DNA of 64,000 nt from Armatimonadota bacterium (GTDB taxonomy: Bacteria; Sysuimicrobiota; Sysuimicrobiia; Sysuimicrobiales; Humicultoraceae), in contig JAVKIA010000006.1 in NCBI GenBank assembly GCA_031459715.1, forward strand, positions 46,210-110,209, in the 5' to 3' direction. A program made the translations under genes and the position numbers. Position 1 is the first letter of the stretch. Each line of letters opens with the position of its first letter. The notes below the pieces were generated by a model that was not told the origin of the DNA, ran no database searches, and worked only from the letters and a program-made list of their open reading frames with translations. Below, piece after piece: positions 25,682-33,789 of the stretch.

Positions 25682-27298
25682 TCAGCGGGCGGGCATGAGC
25701 AGTCGGCCCTGCGCGTCCCAGGTGTACCCGGCTTCCCGCAGTAGAGACCGCGCCCGCTCCATGTTGAACTCCGCGTACCGCACGTTCGGATTGTGCCAGA
25801 ATTCGTTAACCGGGGCGATCATCCCCCGGCCGGGCTCGGCCAGGCCGCGCTGGATGACGTTGACGATGACGTCATAGTTCACCGTGTGGGCCAGCGCGCG
25901 GCGGAAGCGCACATCGCTGAAGGGCGGCTTGCGCAGGTTGAAGCCCAGGTAGAAGACGCCGAAATCGGGCCGGCGCACCAGGGCCAGGTGCGGCACCGTC
26001 TTGGCCTCCTCAACCTGCTGTGGCAGAAGCCGCCGCTCGTGCATGTCAATCTCACCCTTCTTCAGGGCCAGGAAGAGCGCATCCTGGTTGGCGAACTTCA
26101 CCAGGATAAAGCCGCGGGCTCGGGGCGCGTTAAAGTGCTTCTCGTAGCGCACCAGCCGCGTCTCTTCGCCGCGGCGCCACAGCTCGAACTTGAAAGGCCC
26201 GCTGCCGATGGGCGTGGGGTTGGCCCAGTCCTGGGGGTGCTTCAGCCGCTCCCGTTCCACCACATCTCCCCAGACGTGCCGCGGGATTAGGTAGATCTGG
26301 GTGAAGGTGGCCTGGAAGAGCGGGGGAAACGGCTCGGCCAGGCGGAAGCGCAAGAGGGTGGGGCTGAGTATCTCCACCTCTTTGACTGGATCGAGGAAGG
26401 GCTTGAACAGGGGGACCGGCCAGCGCTTCTGGTAGTCATAGGAGAACTTCACGTCCTCAGCCGTCACCGGGCGCCCGTCGTGGAAGGTCATCCCGCTGCG
26501 CAGCTCTACCTCCACGGTGGTGGGATCCACCTGGCGCCAGCTTCGCGCCGCCCATGGCACCGGTTTCCCAGTAGGGTCCACGCGGGCCAGGGTATCGTAG
26601 ATCAGGCGCATCACCTCGATGTTGGCGCCGCCCGCCTCCACGAAGGGGTTGGTGGACTCGATGTCGCTCACCCGGCCCACCTTGAGGATCCCGTCACCAG
26701 TGAGCGGCGTGGCCTGCACCAGGGTCCAGAAGTTGAAGATCCCGTAACCGATGGTAGGAACGTGGCCGCGGAACTTCTCCTTGTTATAGGCGTGCACCTC
26801 GACGGGATGGTAAAGGGTGATGGTAGGGACGTCGCGGGCCAGGATCTCCTGTAGCTTGAAGACAATCTCCCGCCGCTTGCGCACGTCGATCTCCGTCCGC
26901 TGCGCCTCCACCAGCCGGTCGTACTCCGGGTTGCGGTAGCCCATGAAGTTCGTGCCGCCGGGGACGTCCTGCGAGGAATGGAAGGGGCGGAAGAGCAGGA
27001 CGTCGGGGTCGAGCCGCTCCGGCCGGGCGACGAAGCCAGAGATGAAGGCGTGGAAGTCCCAGGGCGGGGTGCTGATGCGCCGACTGAGGGCGGTGAAGTC
27101 CATGGGCACGACCTCCACCTCCAGCCCCAGGCGGCGCCAGTTGTTGCTGAGCAGGATGCCGCTCTCGTAACGCACAGGGTCGTAACTTGCGGAGGGAAAG
27201 ACGAAGGTCAGGTCGGGGACCCGCGTTCCGCTCTGGGCGCGCAGGCTCGCCGGCCAAAGCAGCGGGATCAGCAAGGACAGGATCACCAGCTTGCGCAT
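25682..27298 (-). CDS. family 5 ABC substrate-binding protein with circularly permuted domain order
   Basis: The 538-residue protein has a signal peptide (about 1-22) and all segments of a family 5 peptide-binding protein, but rotated. Residues 28-197 look like the normal C-terminal third: LGLEVEVVPMDFTALSRRI, then MGYRNPEYDRLVEAQRTEID, then LQEILARDVPTITLYHPVEV. From about residue 200 the normal N-terminal part begins: GRVSDIESTNPFVEAGG, then VELRSGMTFHDGRPVTAEDV, then VRFRRALAHTVNYDVIVNVI. It ends ERARSLLREAGYTWDAQG, normally the middle of such proteins. The start has GAGGAGGAACGTC upstream. It probably serves the DppBCDF genes downstream. Compare the normal order at 15316-16881 and 36797-38401. 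Confidence 0.82.
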   Translation of the reverse strand: MRKLVILSLLIPLLWPASLRAQSGTRVPDLTFVFPSASYDPVRYESGILLSNNWRRLGLEVEVVPMDFTALSRRISTPPWDFHAFISGFVARPERLDPDVLLFRPFHSSQDVPGGTNFMGYRNPEYDRLVEAQRTEIDVRKRREIVFKLQEILARDVPTITLYHPVEVHAYNKEKFRGHVPTIGYGIFNFWTLVQATPLTGDGILKVGRVSDIESTNPFVEAGGANIEVMRLIYDTLARVDPTGKPVPWAARSWRQVDPTTVEVELRSGMTFHDGRPVTAEDVKFSYDYQKRWPVPLFKPFLDPVKEVEILSPTLLRFRLAEPFPPLFQATFTQIYLIPRHVWGDVVERERLKHPQDWANPTPIGSGPFKFELWRRGEETRLVRYEKHFNAPRARGFILVKFANQDALFLALKKGEIDMHERRLLPQQVEEAKTVPHLALVRRPDFGVFYLGFNLRKPPFSDVRFRRALAHTVNYDVIVNVIQRGLAEPGRGMIAPVNEFWHNPNVRYAEFNMERARSLLREAGYTWDAQGRLLMPAR

Positions 27299-27345
27299 GA
27301 CGTTCCTCCTCTCTCACTTGCGGAATACCTCTGGCCGCGTGGGGC

Positions 27346-28371
27346 TCATGCCCCTACGCGGGGGATGACCTCCTCGGCGATGCGCCGCAGGTTCGTCCGG
27401 TGATCGAAGTCGGGAAAGGCGTGGCTGCCGAAGCGTCCGCCTGGCATGAGGACGGCGAGCTGTCCCACCCCGGCCCGGGCCAGGGTCTGTACCCGCTCGG
27501 CCACCTCCCCCGGGGGCCCCACGATCGTCAGCGCGTCCGCCAGCGGCGGATCTACGAGAGGTGCTGCCCCCAGGGGTCCCCCGGCGCCATAGGCCTTCTT
27601 GAAGGCGGCGATTCGCTCGGCGGAGAGCCCGATGGCCTGCAGCACCTCCGGCGGCGCACCCCCCACGATGTGGGCCACGGTGGGGCGCAGCCGCTCCATG
27701 ACCTCTGCCTTCCGGTCAGTGACGATGGTGGTAACCCAGCTCACAACTTCCAGGGCCTGCAGCGTGCGGCCGGCGCGCTGCGCCCCCGCGCGTACGTGGT
27801 CCAGAGCGAAGCGGAGCCCTGGCTCGCTGACCAGAGCCCCGATGATCACTCCGTCGGCGACCTCTCCGGCGGCCCGCAAGATCTGTGGCCCGCGTGCCGC
27901 CAGGTAGACAGGTGCCGGTGGCAGGGACGTTATCTCCAGGGCGACGCCCTGCATGGTCAGCGTGGGGCTGCGATAGTCCACCCGTTCCCCCGCGAGCAGA
28001 CGCCGGATGGTGACCGTTGCTTCCCGGCAGCGTGCTGCGGCGCGGTCGGTAGGCAGGCCCAGGAGGTCCAGCAGCTCCTTCCGGTTGCCCGCCCCCAGAC
28101 CCAGGATGAAACGCCCACCCGCCAGCTCGGCCAGCGTGGCGGCGGCACGTGCGGTCATGGCAGGGTGACGGGTGGTAGGATTGGTCACCCCCAGCCCCAG
28201 GGTGATGCGCGTGGTGCCCTGGGCGCAGGCGGCCAGCGTGATATAGGGGTCGCGGCAAAAGGTCTGGTCGGGCATCCACCCTACGGAGAAGCCCAGGTCC
28301 TCGGCCAGTCGGAAAAGGGTCACCGTCTCCGCAGGCGAACCGGTGGGCAGAGTAGCGAACCCGAAACGCAT
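27346..28371 (-). CDS. luciferase-like (LLM class) flavin- or F420-dependent oxidoreductase
   Basis: This 341-residue TIM-barrel protein resembles bacterial luciferase-like monooxygenases and F420-dependent reductases. Marks are MRFGFATLPTGSPAETVTLF, AEDLGFSVGWMPDQTFCRDP, ITLGLGVTNPTTRHPAMTAR and RFILGLGAGNRKELLDLLGL. The cofactor cannot be decided from sequence. The start ATG shares one base with the stop of the enolase-superfamily gene (TGATG). In this operon it could oxidise or reduce an imine- or ketone-containing intermediate. Confidence 0.82.
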   Translation of the reverse strand: MRFGFATLPTGSPAETVTLFRLAEDLGFSVGWMPDQTFCRDPYITLAACAQGTTRITLGLGVTNPTTRHPAMTARAAATLAELAGGRFILGLGAGNRKELLDLLGLPTDRAAARCREATVTIRRLLAGERVDYRSPTLTMQGVALEITSLPPAPVYLAARGPQILRAAGEVADGVIIGALVSEPGLRFALDHVRAGAQRAGRTLQALEVVSWVTTIVTDRKAEVMERLRPTVAHIVGGAPPEVLQAIGLSAERIAAFKKAYGAGGPLGAAPLVDPPLADALTIVGPPGEVAERVQTLARAGVGQLAVLMPGGRFGSHAFPDFDHRTNLRRIAEEVIPRVGA

Positions 28372-29507
28372 CAGGCTTCCCCCGCGCGCAGCGTGTACTC
28401 CGCGATCGTGTAGCGGCGTACCCTGTCCCAGTCCAGGCTTACCCCCAATCCAGGGCCGGTGGGCACCTGGAGCGCGCCGTCGGTGAAGACCAGCGGGGTC
28501 TGCGCCACGTCCTCCTGCAGGAGGAACTGCCCGCCCAGCTCGCACCCATATGTGACCGACGGCGTGCTGGCGGCAAAGTGCAGTCCCGCCGCCGCGCCCA
28601 CCGGGCCCTCCAGTGCGCCTCCCACATAGGCGGCGATGCCAGCGGCGGCAGCCACGGTGGCCACCTTCTTGCTGTTGAGGATGCCGCCCGGGCTGCAGAC
28701 ATAAATGGAGAGGATCTGGGCGGCGCGGCGTCGGGCGATCTCCAGGGCGTCCTGCACCGTGGTCGCGCTCTCGTCGGCCATGATGGGCAGCTCGGTAGCC
28801 CGGCTGACCTCGGCCATCCCATCCAGGTCCCACCAGGCCACCGGCTGCTCGAAGAACTCCACGTCGTAGCGCTCCAGCCGCCGCGCCACGCGAATGGCCG
28901 TCTTCACGCTGTAGGCCTGGTTGGCGTCCGCACGCAGGCGCACCCCGGGTCCTACGGCCTCCCGGATGCGGCCCACCATCTCCACGTCCTCGTCGGGCTG
29001 GGGGCGGCCCAGCTTGACCTTGATGATCCGCCATCCCCTGGCCACCATCTCCTGCGCCTCCCGCACTCCCGCCTCGAAGTCGGTGATGGGGATGGACCAG
29101 GAGAGGGGGACGGCAGCGCGCACCATGCCGCCCAGCAGTACGTGCACAGGTACGCCCAGCGCTTTGCCCGCCAGGTCGAAGACCGCCAGGTTGACCGCGC
29201 TCTTAGCCCGCAGGTTCCACGGCACCGCCGCGTCCATGGCCTGCTGGATTGCTTCCACGTCCAGCGGCGAGCGGCCGAAGACCGCCGGGAGCAACCGCTG
29301 GCGCAGCATCTCCAGGACCGTGGCCGGGGACTCGCCTTTGAGCGAGACGCCCACCATGTGCGGCGCCTCGCCCAGGCCTTCTAGCCCGTCGTTAGTGGAC
29401 AGGCGCAGAAGGACGTTCTCCTGGTGGAGGGTGGTGCCGATGGCCATCTTGTGGGCGCGGATCACCGGAATTCTGGTCAGCGTAACCACTGCATGGACGA
29501 TCTTCAT
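28371..29507 (-). CDS. mandelate racemase/muconate lactonising enzyme family protein
   Basis: This 378-residue enolase-superfamily protein has a capping domain and a barrel with the KxK motif WRIIKVKLG, and metal ligands in RADANQAYS (Asp), VEFFEQPVAW (Glu) and PIMADESAT (Asp). The second general-base position, a Lys about six residues before a Gly-Gly in muconate cycloisomerases, falls in LSIYVCSPGG and appears to be Tyr, so the chemistry may be one-base or different. The start is ATG 29507, shortly after GGAGGAG. Its place beside an opine dehydrogenase suggests a racemase, epimerase or dehydratase acting on an amino-acid derivative. Confidence 0.82.
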   Translation of the reverse strand: MKIVHAVVTLTRIPVIRAHKMAIGTTLHQENVLLRLSTNDGLEGLGEAPHMVGVSLKGESPATVLEMLRQRLLPAVFGRSPLDVEAIQQAMDAAVPWNLRAKSAVNLAVFDLAGKALGVPVHVLLGGMVRAAVPLSWSIPITDFEAGVREAQEMVARGWRIIKVKLGRPQPDEDVEMVGRIREAVGPGVRLRADANQAYSVKTAIRVARRLERYDVEFFEQPVAWWDLDGMAEVSRATELPIMADESATTVQDALEIARRRAAQILSIYVCSPGGILNSKKVATVAAAAGIAAYVGGALEGPVGAAAGLHFAASTPSVTYGCELGGQFLLQEDVAQTPLVFTDGALQVPTGPGLGVSLDWDRVRRYTIAEYTLRAGEA

Positions 29508-29527
29508 CGGTCTCCTCCGTGGCGCGC

Positions 29528-30583
29528 TCACCGCCAGCCCGTCTGCAGGAAGACGGGCAGAGTCTTGCGGTCCAGCCCGGCCAGGCCCAGCCGCTCAACC
29601 GTCCGTCCCACCGCCCAGTAGTCCACGCCCCGGGCGACGGAGGCCAGCCAGTTCAAGGCGTCGTTGATCGGAGTGGGCACGCCCAGGAGGCGGCCCAGGG
29701 ACGACATGAAGACGCAACCACAGGGGATGTCCTCGTCGATGTAGCGCCAGTGGATGCGGTCGCGCAGGCCCATAGGCTCGCCCGGGCTGCGGTACACTGC
29801 CGGGCTGCTGCCGAACTCATAGTAGAGGTCATCCAGCGACGCCGGTGGCAGCCCCGCCGCTTCCGCCAGGGCCATCCGCTCGGCGTCGTGGGCGTCCATG
29901 GCCCGCAGCACCCCCGGGGTCATCCCTTCGTTCATCAGGGAGAGCCGGCCTTCCGCACGCTCGATGGCCGCGTAGTTCAGGATCATCGGCGCCGGGTGGA
30001 TGATGAAGTTGGGGTTGTTCAGGCCCGTGTCCAGGACGTTGAGGCCGCGGCGCGTCTCGATGATGCCGTCCAGACGGGCCAGCAGCTCGTCGGTGCGCTC
30101 AGCCGGAAAGGCGGCGGTGCGCACCCTGGAGGGGAGGCGAATCTTCACCCGGGCGGGGCCAATGATGCGCGCGGACTGCGGCAGGGTCACGGTTTCCCCC
30201 AGCAAGGGCAGCGGGTCCATGCCCCCCTCGCGCCAGATCTTGGCCACTTCCAGGGAGCCCGCTGAGCCTGAGGCCAGGACGACGGCCTGCCCTGACCGGA
30301 TATGGGGTGCGAAGAGTCGGGCGATGTCACCGTGGGCGTTGGCAGTGGTGAAGACGAAGAGCAGGTCGGCCTCGCTGGCCTCCGTTGCATCGGGCGTGAT
30401 TCGAGCCAGCGGGACGAACCCCTCTCCCCGGTCGCCGGTGATCTCCACCCCACCTCGCGCGGACACTGGCTCCAGGCGGGAGGGCGTCCGACTGAACAGG
30501 GTTACGATCAGCCCCTGGCGGCTCAGCACCGCCGCCGCGGCCAGCCCTCCGGCCCCCGCCCCGATCACCGTGACCCGCACCAC
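29528..30583 (-). CDS. octopine/nopaline (opine) dehydrogenase family protein
   Basis: This protein of about 351 residues has an N-terminal NAD(P) Rossmann domain (VTVIGAGAGGLAAAAVLSRQ) and the C-terminal helical domain of opine dehydrogenases with NPNFIIHPAPMILNYAAIE, where the conserved His and Asn lie. The family joins or oxidatively splits amino acid-oxo acid conjugates. The start is one of two adjacent GTG codons (30583 or 30580), 12 bases after iclR. In a catabolic operon with a peptide-type importer it probably splits an imported opine-like compound into an amino acid and an oxo acid. Confidence 0.83.
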   Translation of the reverse strand: MVRVTVIGAGAGGLAAAAVLSRQGLIVTLFSRTPSRLEPVSARGGVEITGDRGEGFVPLARITPDATEASEADLLFVFTTANAHGDIARLFAPHIRSGQAVVLASGSAGSLEVAKIWREGGMDPLPLLGETVTLPQSARIIGPARVKIRLPSRVRTAAFPAERTDELLARLDGIIETRRGLNVLDTGLNNPNFIIHPAPMILNYAAIERAEGRLSLMNEGMTPGVLRAMDAHDAERMALAEAAGLPPASLDDLYYEFGSSPAVYRSPGEPMGLRDRIHWRYIDEDIPCGCVFMSSLGRLLGVPTPINDALNWLASVARGVDYWAVGRTVERLGLAGLDRKTLPVFLQTGWR

Positions 30584-30595
30584 CGCCTCCCTTCG

Positions 30596-31450
30596 TCAGA
30601 CCGGCAGGAGCTGCGCGCCGGGCGGGGCGACCAGCCGGTCCGGGGGCGCGCCCAGGCGGCGGGAGAGCTCGTTTGCCGTTTCGATCACGCGCCGCACGGC
30701 CTCGGCGATGGCGTCGTCGCCGTGCAGGTGGCGGGCGAACCCCACGCTCACCGCTGCGACAGTCGTGCCATGGTGGTCACGCACCGGCGCGGCCACGCCT
30801 ACCATCCCTGCGATGCGCTCCTCTACGTTCAACGCGTATCCAGCCAGCCGCACAGCCTCCAGGTGCTGGCGCAGCCGTTGCGGGTCCACGATTGTGTGTG
30901 GCGTGAGGGCGGGCAGCGGATGGCTGATGAGTCGGTCGAGGACGTCGGGGGGTAGGTCGGCCAGCAGGACCTTGCCCGAGGCAGTGGCGTGGGCGGGTCG
31001 GCGGTCCCCCACCCGAGCCGTCATCTTCAGGCCCTCCGCCCCCTCGATGGCGGCGATGTAAAGCACCTCCATCCCGTCGAGCACGGCCATGGCGGCGGTA
31101 TGCCCGCTGCGCCGCATCAGGTCGCGTAGCAGCGGGGTGCCTTCGCGGATGAGGGGCTCTTCGCTCTGGAAGACCCCGGCCAGCTCCATGATTCCGGGGC
31201 CCAGGCGGTATCGTCGGGACGACGGGTCCCGCTGCAGCAGGCGCCCATCTTGAAGGGTCAGCAGGATCTTATGCACGACGGCTTTGTGCCATCCAAGCTC
31301 CCGGCTCAGCTCGCTGACTGACCGCTCGGGATGGTCCTTTGTGAACGCCTGCAGCACGCGAACTGCCTTTTGAATAGAGTTGATCGTGTATGGGCGCCTG
31401 AGTGGCACCCGCACTCGTTGTGACTCTCCAGCCGGGCCCGGGCTGGCCAT
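30596..31450 (-). CDS. IclR family transcriptional regulator
   Basis: This 284-residue regulator has an N-terminal winged helix (INSIQKAVRVLQAFTKDHPE, then VSELSRELGWHKAVVHKILL) and the C-terminal effector domain (ARVGDRRPAHATASGKVLLA, then IAGMVGVAAPVRDHHGTTVA). It is first in the 13.7-kb minus-strand operon and divergent from the aminotransferase-NicX-M24-importer operon. A palindrome inside its own promoter makes autoregulation and joint control of both arms likely. The effector is probably the imported substrate or a breakdown product. Confidence 0.9.
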   Translation of the reverse strand: MASPGPAGESQRVRVPLRRPYTINSIQKAVRVLQAFTKDHPERSVSELSRELGWHKAVVHKILLTLQDGRLLQRDPSSRRYRLGPGIMELAGVFQSEEPLIREGTPLLRDLMRRSGHTAAMAVLDGMEVLYIAAIEGAEGLKMTARVGDRRPAHATASGKVLLADLPPDVLDRLISHPLPALTPHTIVDPQRLRQHLEAVRLAGYALNVEERIAGMVGVAAPVRDHHGTTVAAVSVGFARHLHGDDAIAEAVRRVIETANELSRRLGAPPDRLVAPPGAQLLPV

Positions 31451-31477
31451 GGCTGCCCCCCTACCCCCTTCCCTTCA

Positions 31478-31507
31478 TTGACGTGCGGAAGGGGTTAGTT
31501 CTAAAAT
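31478..31507 (+). promoter_or_regulatory. predicted sigma-70 promoter of the plus-strand arm
   Basis: TTGACG at 31478-31483 and TAAAAT at 31502-31507 are separated by 18 bases, each one mismatch from consensus. Transcription would begin near 31514 and run into the aminotransferase operon. The candidate operator palindrome lies about 25 bases downstream of that start. Confidence 0.5.
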
Positions 31508-31528
31508 AGGCCCAAACTATCGCTCCTT

Positions 31529-31557
31529 ACAATACAATGTCTCTCTATAGGAGACAA
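31529..31557 (-). promoter_or_regulatory. predicted promoter of the iclR operon
   Basis: On the minus strand TTGTCT (31557-31552) and TATTGT (31534-31529) are 17 bases apart. The predicted start is near 31522, giving a leader of about 70 bases before iclR. The 19-bp palindrome overlaps the -35 and fills most of the spacer. Confidence 0.45.
31538..31556. promoter_or_regulatory. candidate IclR operator palindrome
   Basis: TGTCTC, seven bases, then GAGACA form a perfect 6-bp inverted repeat in the divergent intergenic region. It overlaps the predicted iclR promoter and lies just downstream of the opposite promoter's start, where a bound repressor could block both. It is assigned to the adjacent IclR by position only. 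Confidence 0.45.
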
Positions 31558-31648
31558 ACCAAAGAGGGGGGCGGCCAACCTGAGTGAGCTCATCTCGGGG
31601 CGATATCGCCGGCTGAACCCTCCGCAGAGGACGCTCTTCGGGCCCGAC

Positions 31649-32740
31649 TTGAGCAATCCATCCCCGCGAGCCGTTCAGGGGCTCATTGCTTCCATTGAAG
31701 GAACGCACGACGCTGATTTCCTCCGGACGGTGGCGGAAGCTCGGGAGCTGGCCGCCGCAGTCTTTCAGCTCACCCAGGGAGAGGTGGCCATCCTGCCCGT
31801 ATTGGAGGAGGCGGCCGCCGAGATCGTCTGCGGCAGTCTGCTGCCGGTGGCGGCCAGGGTCGTGGTGGGAAGCTGTGGCGCCTACGGAGAACGGCTGGCC
31901 TTCGCCGCACGTCGGCTGGGCCACACGGTGACACTGATAGAGGCAGCCCGGGGGGAAGCTGTTGCGCCGTGGACCCTGATCGACGCCGTCCGCTCCCTCC
32001 GGCCCGACGCCGTCCTCCTCATGCACGGTGAGGGGAGCACCGGGGTCCTGCAGCCCCTGGATGGTGTGGGGGAGGCCTGCCGTCGGGTAGGCGCGCTGCT
32101 GCTGGTGGATGCCTCCTTCACTCTCTCCGGTGTGGACCTGCGCACCACCGCATGGCAGATCGATGCGGCTTGGTCGGGGACGCAGCGCTGCCTCAGCGCC
32201 GTCGCCGGGCTTACTGTGGTGGCCCTAGGGCCGCAGGCGCTGGAACGACTGGCGCCCACTCCTTCCTCCGCCCTGCACCTGCGCCGCGCCCTCAGCGGTG
32301 ACTACGAGACATTCCCCGCTCCGCTGCTTTATGCGCTGGTGGAGGTCCTCCAGCTGTGCAGCGACCAGGGCCTCGCATACCGCTTCGCTCGCCACCGCAA
32401 CCGGCAGATGGCTCTCATCGCCGGCCTGCAGGCCCTTGGGCTGGAGATTGTGGCCGCGCCCGCGGCCCGCCTTCCCTCGGTGACGGTCGTGCGTGTGCCC
32501 GCGGGCGTTGACGGGGAGGCGGTACGGCGCGCGCTGCTGGGCCGCTTCCGGCTGGAGATCGGGGGATCGGTGGACGCAGCATTGGGTCCGGCCTGGCGGA
32601 TCGGCGTCATGGGGCACTCCGCTGCCCCTGCCAACATCCTGCTGCTGTGCTCCGCGCTGGAGGTGCTCTTGGAGGAACAGGGCTGCCAGGTGCAGCGCGG
32701 GGCTGCGGCCCGTGCGGCCCTGGCTGTGCTGGAGTGGTGA
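31649..32740 (+). CDS. class V aminotransferase-fold protein lacking the PLP-binding lysine
   Basis: The protein has the alanine-glyoxylate/serine-pyruvate aminotransferase fold. It aligns without gaps over the active site with the aminotransferase half of the fusion at 59288-62035: LLVDASFTLSGVDLRTTAWQ, then IDAAWSGTQRCLSA here, against AGSQKALMAPPG there. The Schiff-base Lys is Arg (residue 180 from TTG, codon 32186-32188), and HNETSTG is HGEGSTG. The TTG at 31649 is the only usual start, but homology (RTLFGPD just before it) extends upstream to a possible CTG at 31580, about ten bases after AGAGGGGGG. It may be a non-catalytic or repurposed protein. It is first gene of the plus arm. Confidence 0.72.
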   Translation: MSNPSPRAVQGLIASIEGTHDADFLRTVAEARELAAAVFQLTQGEVAILPVLEEAAAEIVCGSLLPVAARVVVGSCGAYGERLAFAARRLGHTVTLIEAARGEAVAPWTLIDAVRSLRPDAVLLMHGEGSTGVLQPLDGVGEACRRVGALLLVDASFTLSGVDLRTTAWQIDAAWSGTQRCLSAVAGLTVVALGPQALERLAPTPSSALHLRRALSGDYETFPAPLLYALVEVLQLCSDQGLAYRFARHRNRQMALIAGLQALGLEIVAAPAARLPSVTVVRVPAGVDGEAVRRALLGRFRLEIGGSVDAALGPAWRIGVMGHSAAPANILLLCSALEVLLEEQGCQVQRGAAARAALAVLEW

Positions 32741-32759
32741 CCGCAGAAAGGGGGAGAGC

Positions 32760-33779
32760 ATGGTGAAGCTGGCGCTGAGCTACGCCGCCTCAACCCAGCA
32801 CCTGCCGTACTTCGTGCGGGCACTGGAGAACTGCTCCGTCCGGGATGGCGAGACCGTCCTCATCCACACCGACACTGAGTCCTACCCGCACTATGCCGCG
32901 GCTTTCCTGGGGGCAGCGAGGATCAAGAACGCTGATGCCTACCTCCTGGTCCACCCTGTGGACGTTCCGGAGAAGGGGGCGATCAAGGCCTGGCAGGCCG
33001 CCGATCTGGTGATCGACCTCTCCAGCGAGCAGCACGCCTACGCCGACATCCTGCGCGAGGCGTTGAGCGCGGGGACGCGTGTGCTGCGGGTGGGGCAGCC
33101 CTGGGACGTGATGAAGCGCCTCTTCCCCACCCCGGAGCTGAAGCGTCGCGTGATGGCCGGCGGGGCCATCATGGAACGCGGCACCACCCTGCGCATCACC
33201 TCCGAGGCGGGCACGGACCTCACCATCTTCAAAGGCAGGCGCTACACCATGAAGATCTGGGGCGGCGCGGACACCCCCGGGCGCTGGGACATCTGGCCCA
33301 GCGGGATGGTCTGCTGCGCCCCTGAGGAGGACAAGGCCGAGGGCACGCTGGTGGTGGACCGCGGAGATGTCCTCCTCAGTATGGCCCACTATGTTGAGGA
33401 GCCCATCACCATGCAAGTCCGCGACGGGCTCATCGTAGAGATCTCCGGCAAAGGGAAGGACGCCCACCTGCTCAAGACCTGGCTGGCCAAAAGCGGTCAC
33501 CCCGATGCCTACCGCATCGCCCACGTGGGCTGGGGCTGCAACGACAAAGCACAGTGGGACCGTCTGGCGATGCACCCGCGCTTTGGGTTTGCCACCCAAG
33601 ACAACGAGGCCTTCTACGGCAACATGCAGATCGCCTTTGGCTCCAACTACGGCATCTTCCCGGACGGCCGGACCAAGTGCCCTTCGCACATCGACTTCCC
33701 CTGTTTGCGCAACTCCTTCTGGGTAGACGACGTGCAGGTGATGGACCGGGGGAAGTTCCTCATCCCGGAGCTGCAATAG
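32760..33779 (+). CDS. NicX-like protein (2,5-dihydroxypyridine 5,6-dioxygenase / M29 superfamily)
   Basis: This 339-residue protein resembles NicX, the iron-dependent ring-cleaving dioxygenase of nicotinate breakdown, whose fold derives from M29 aminopeptidases. Matching stretches are GRWDIWPSGMVCCAPEEDKA, EGTLVVDRGDVLLS and RIAHVGWGCNDKAQWDRLAM, ending with TKCPSHIDFP. The His of AHVGWG and the His and Asp of SHIDF correspond to the iron ligands I recall for NicX. The ATG at 32760 follows GGGGGAGAGC. It could be a dioxygenase for an N-heterocycle or an amide or peptide hydrolase; the peptide-importer context leaves this open. Confidence 0.75.
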   Translation: MVKLALSYAASTQHLPYFVRALENCSVRDGETVLIHTDTESYPHYAAAFLGAARIKNADAYLLVHPVDVPEKGAIKAWQAADLVIDLSSEQHAYADILREALSAGTRVLRVGQPWDVMKRLFPTPELKRRVMAGGAIMERGTTLRITSEAGTDLTIFKGRRYTMKIWGGADTPGRWDIWPSGMVCCAPEEDKAEGTLVVDRGDVLLSMAHYVEEPITMQVRDGLIVEISGKGKDAHLLKTWLAKSGHPDAYRIAHVGWGCNDKAQWDRLAMHPRFGFATQDNEAFYGNMQIAFGSNYGIFPDGRTKCPSHIDFPCLRNSFWVDDVQVMDRGKFLIPELQ

Positions 33780-33789
33780 ACGGTCGGCG

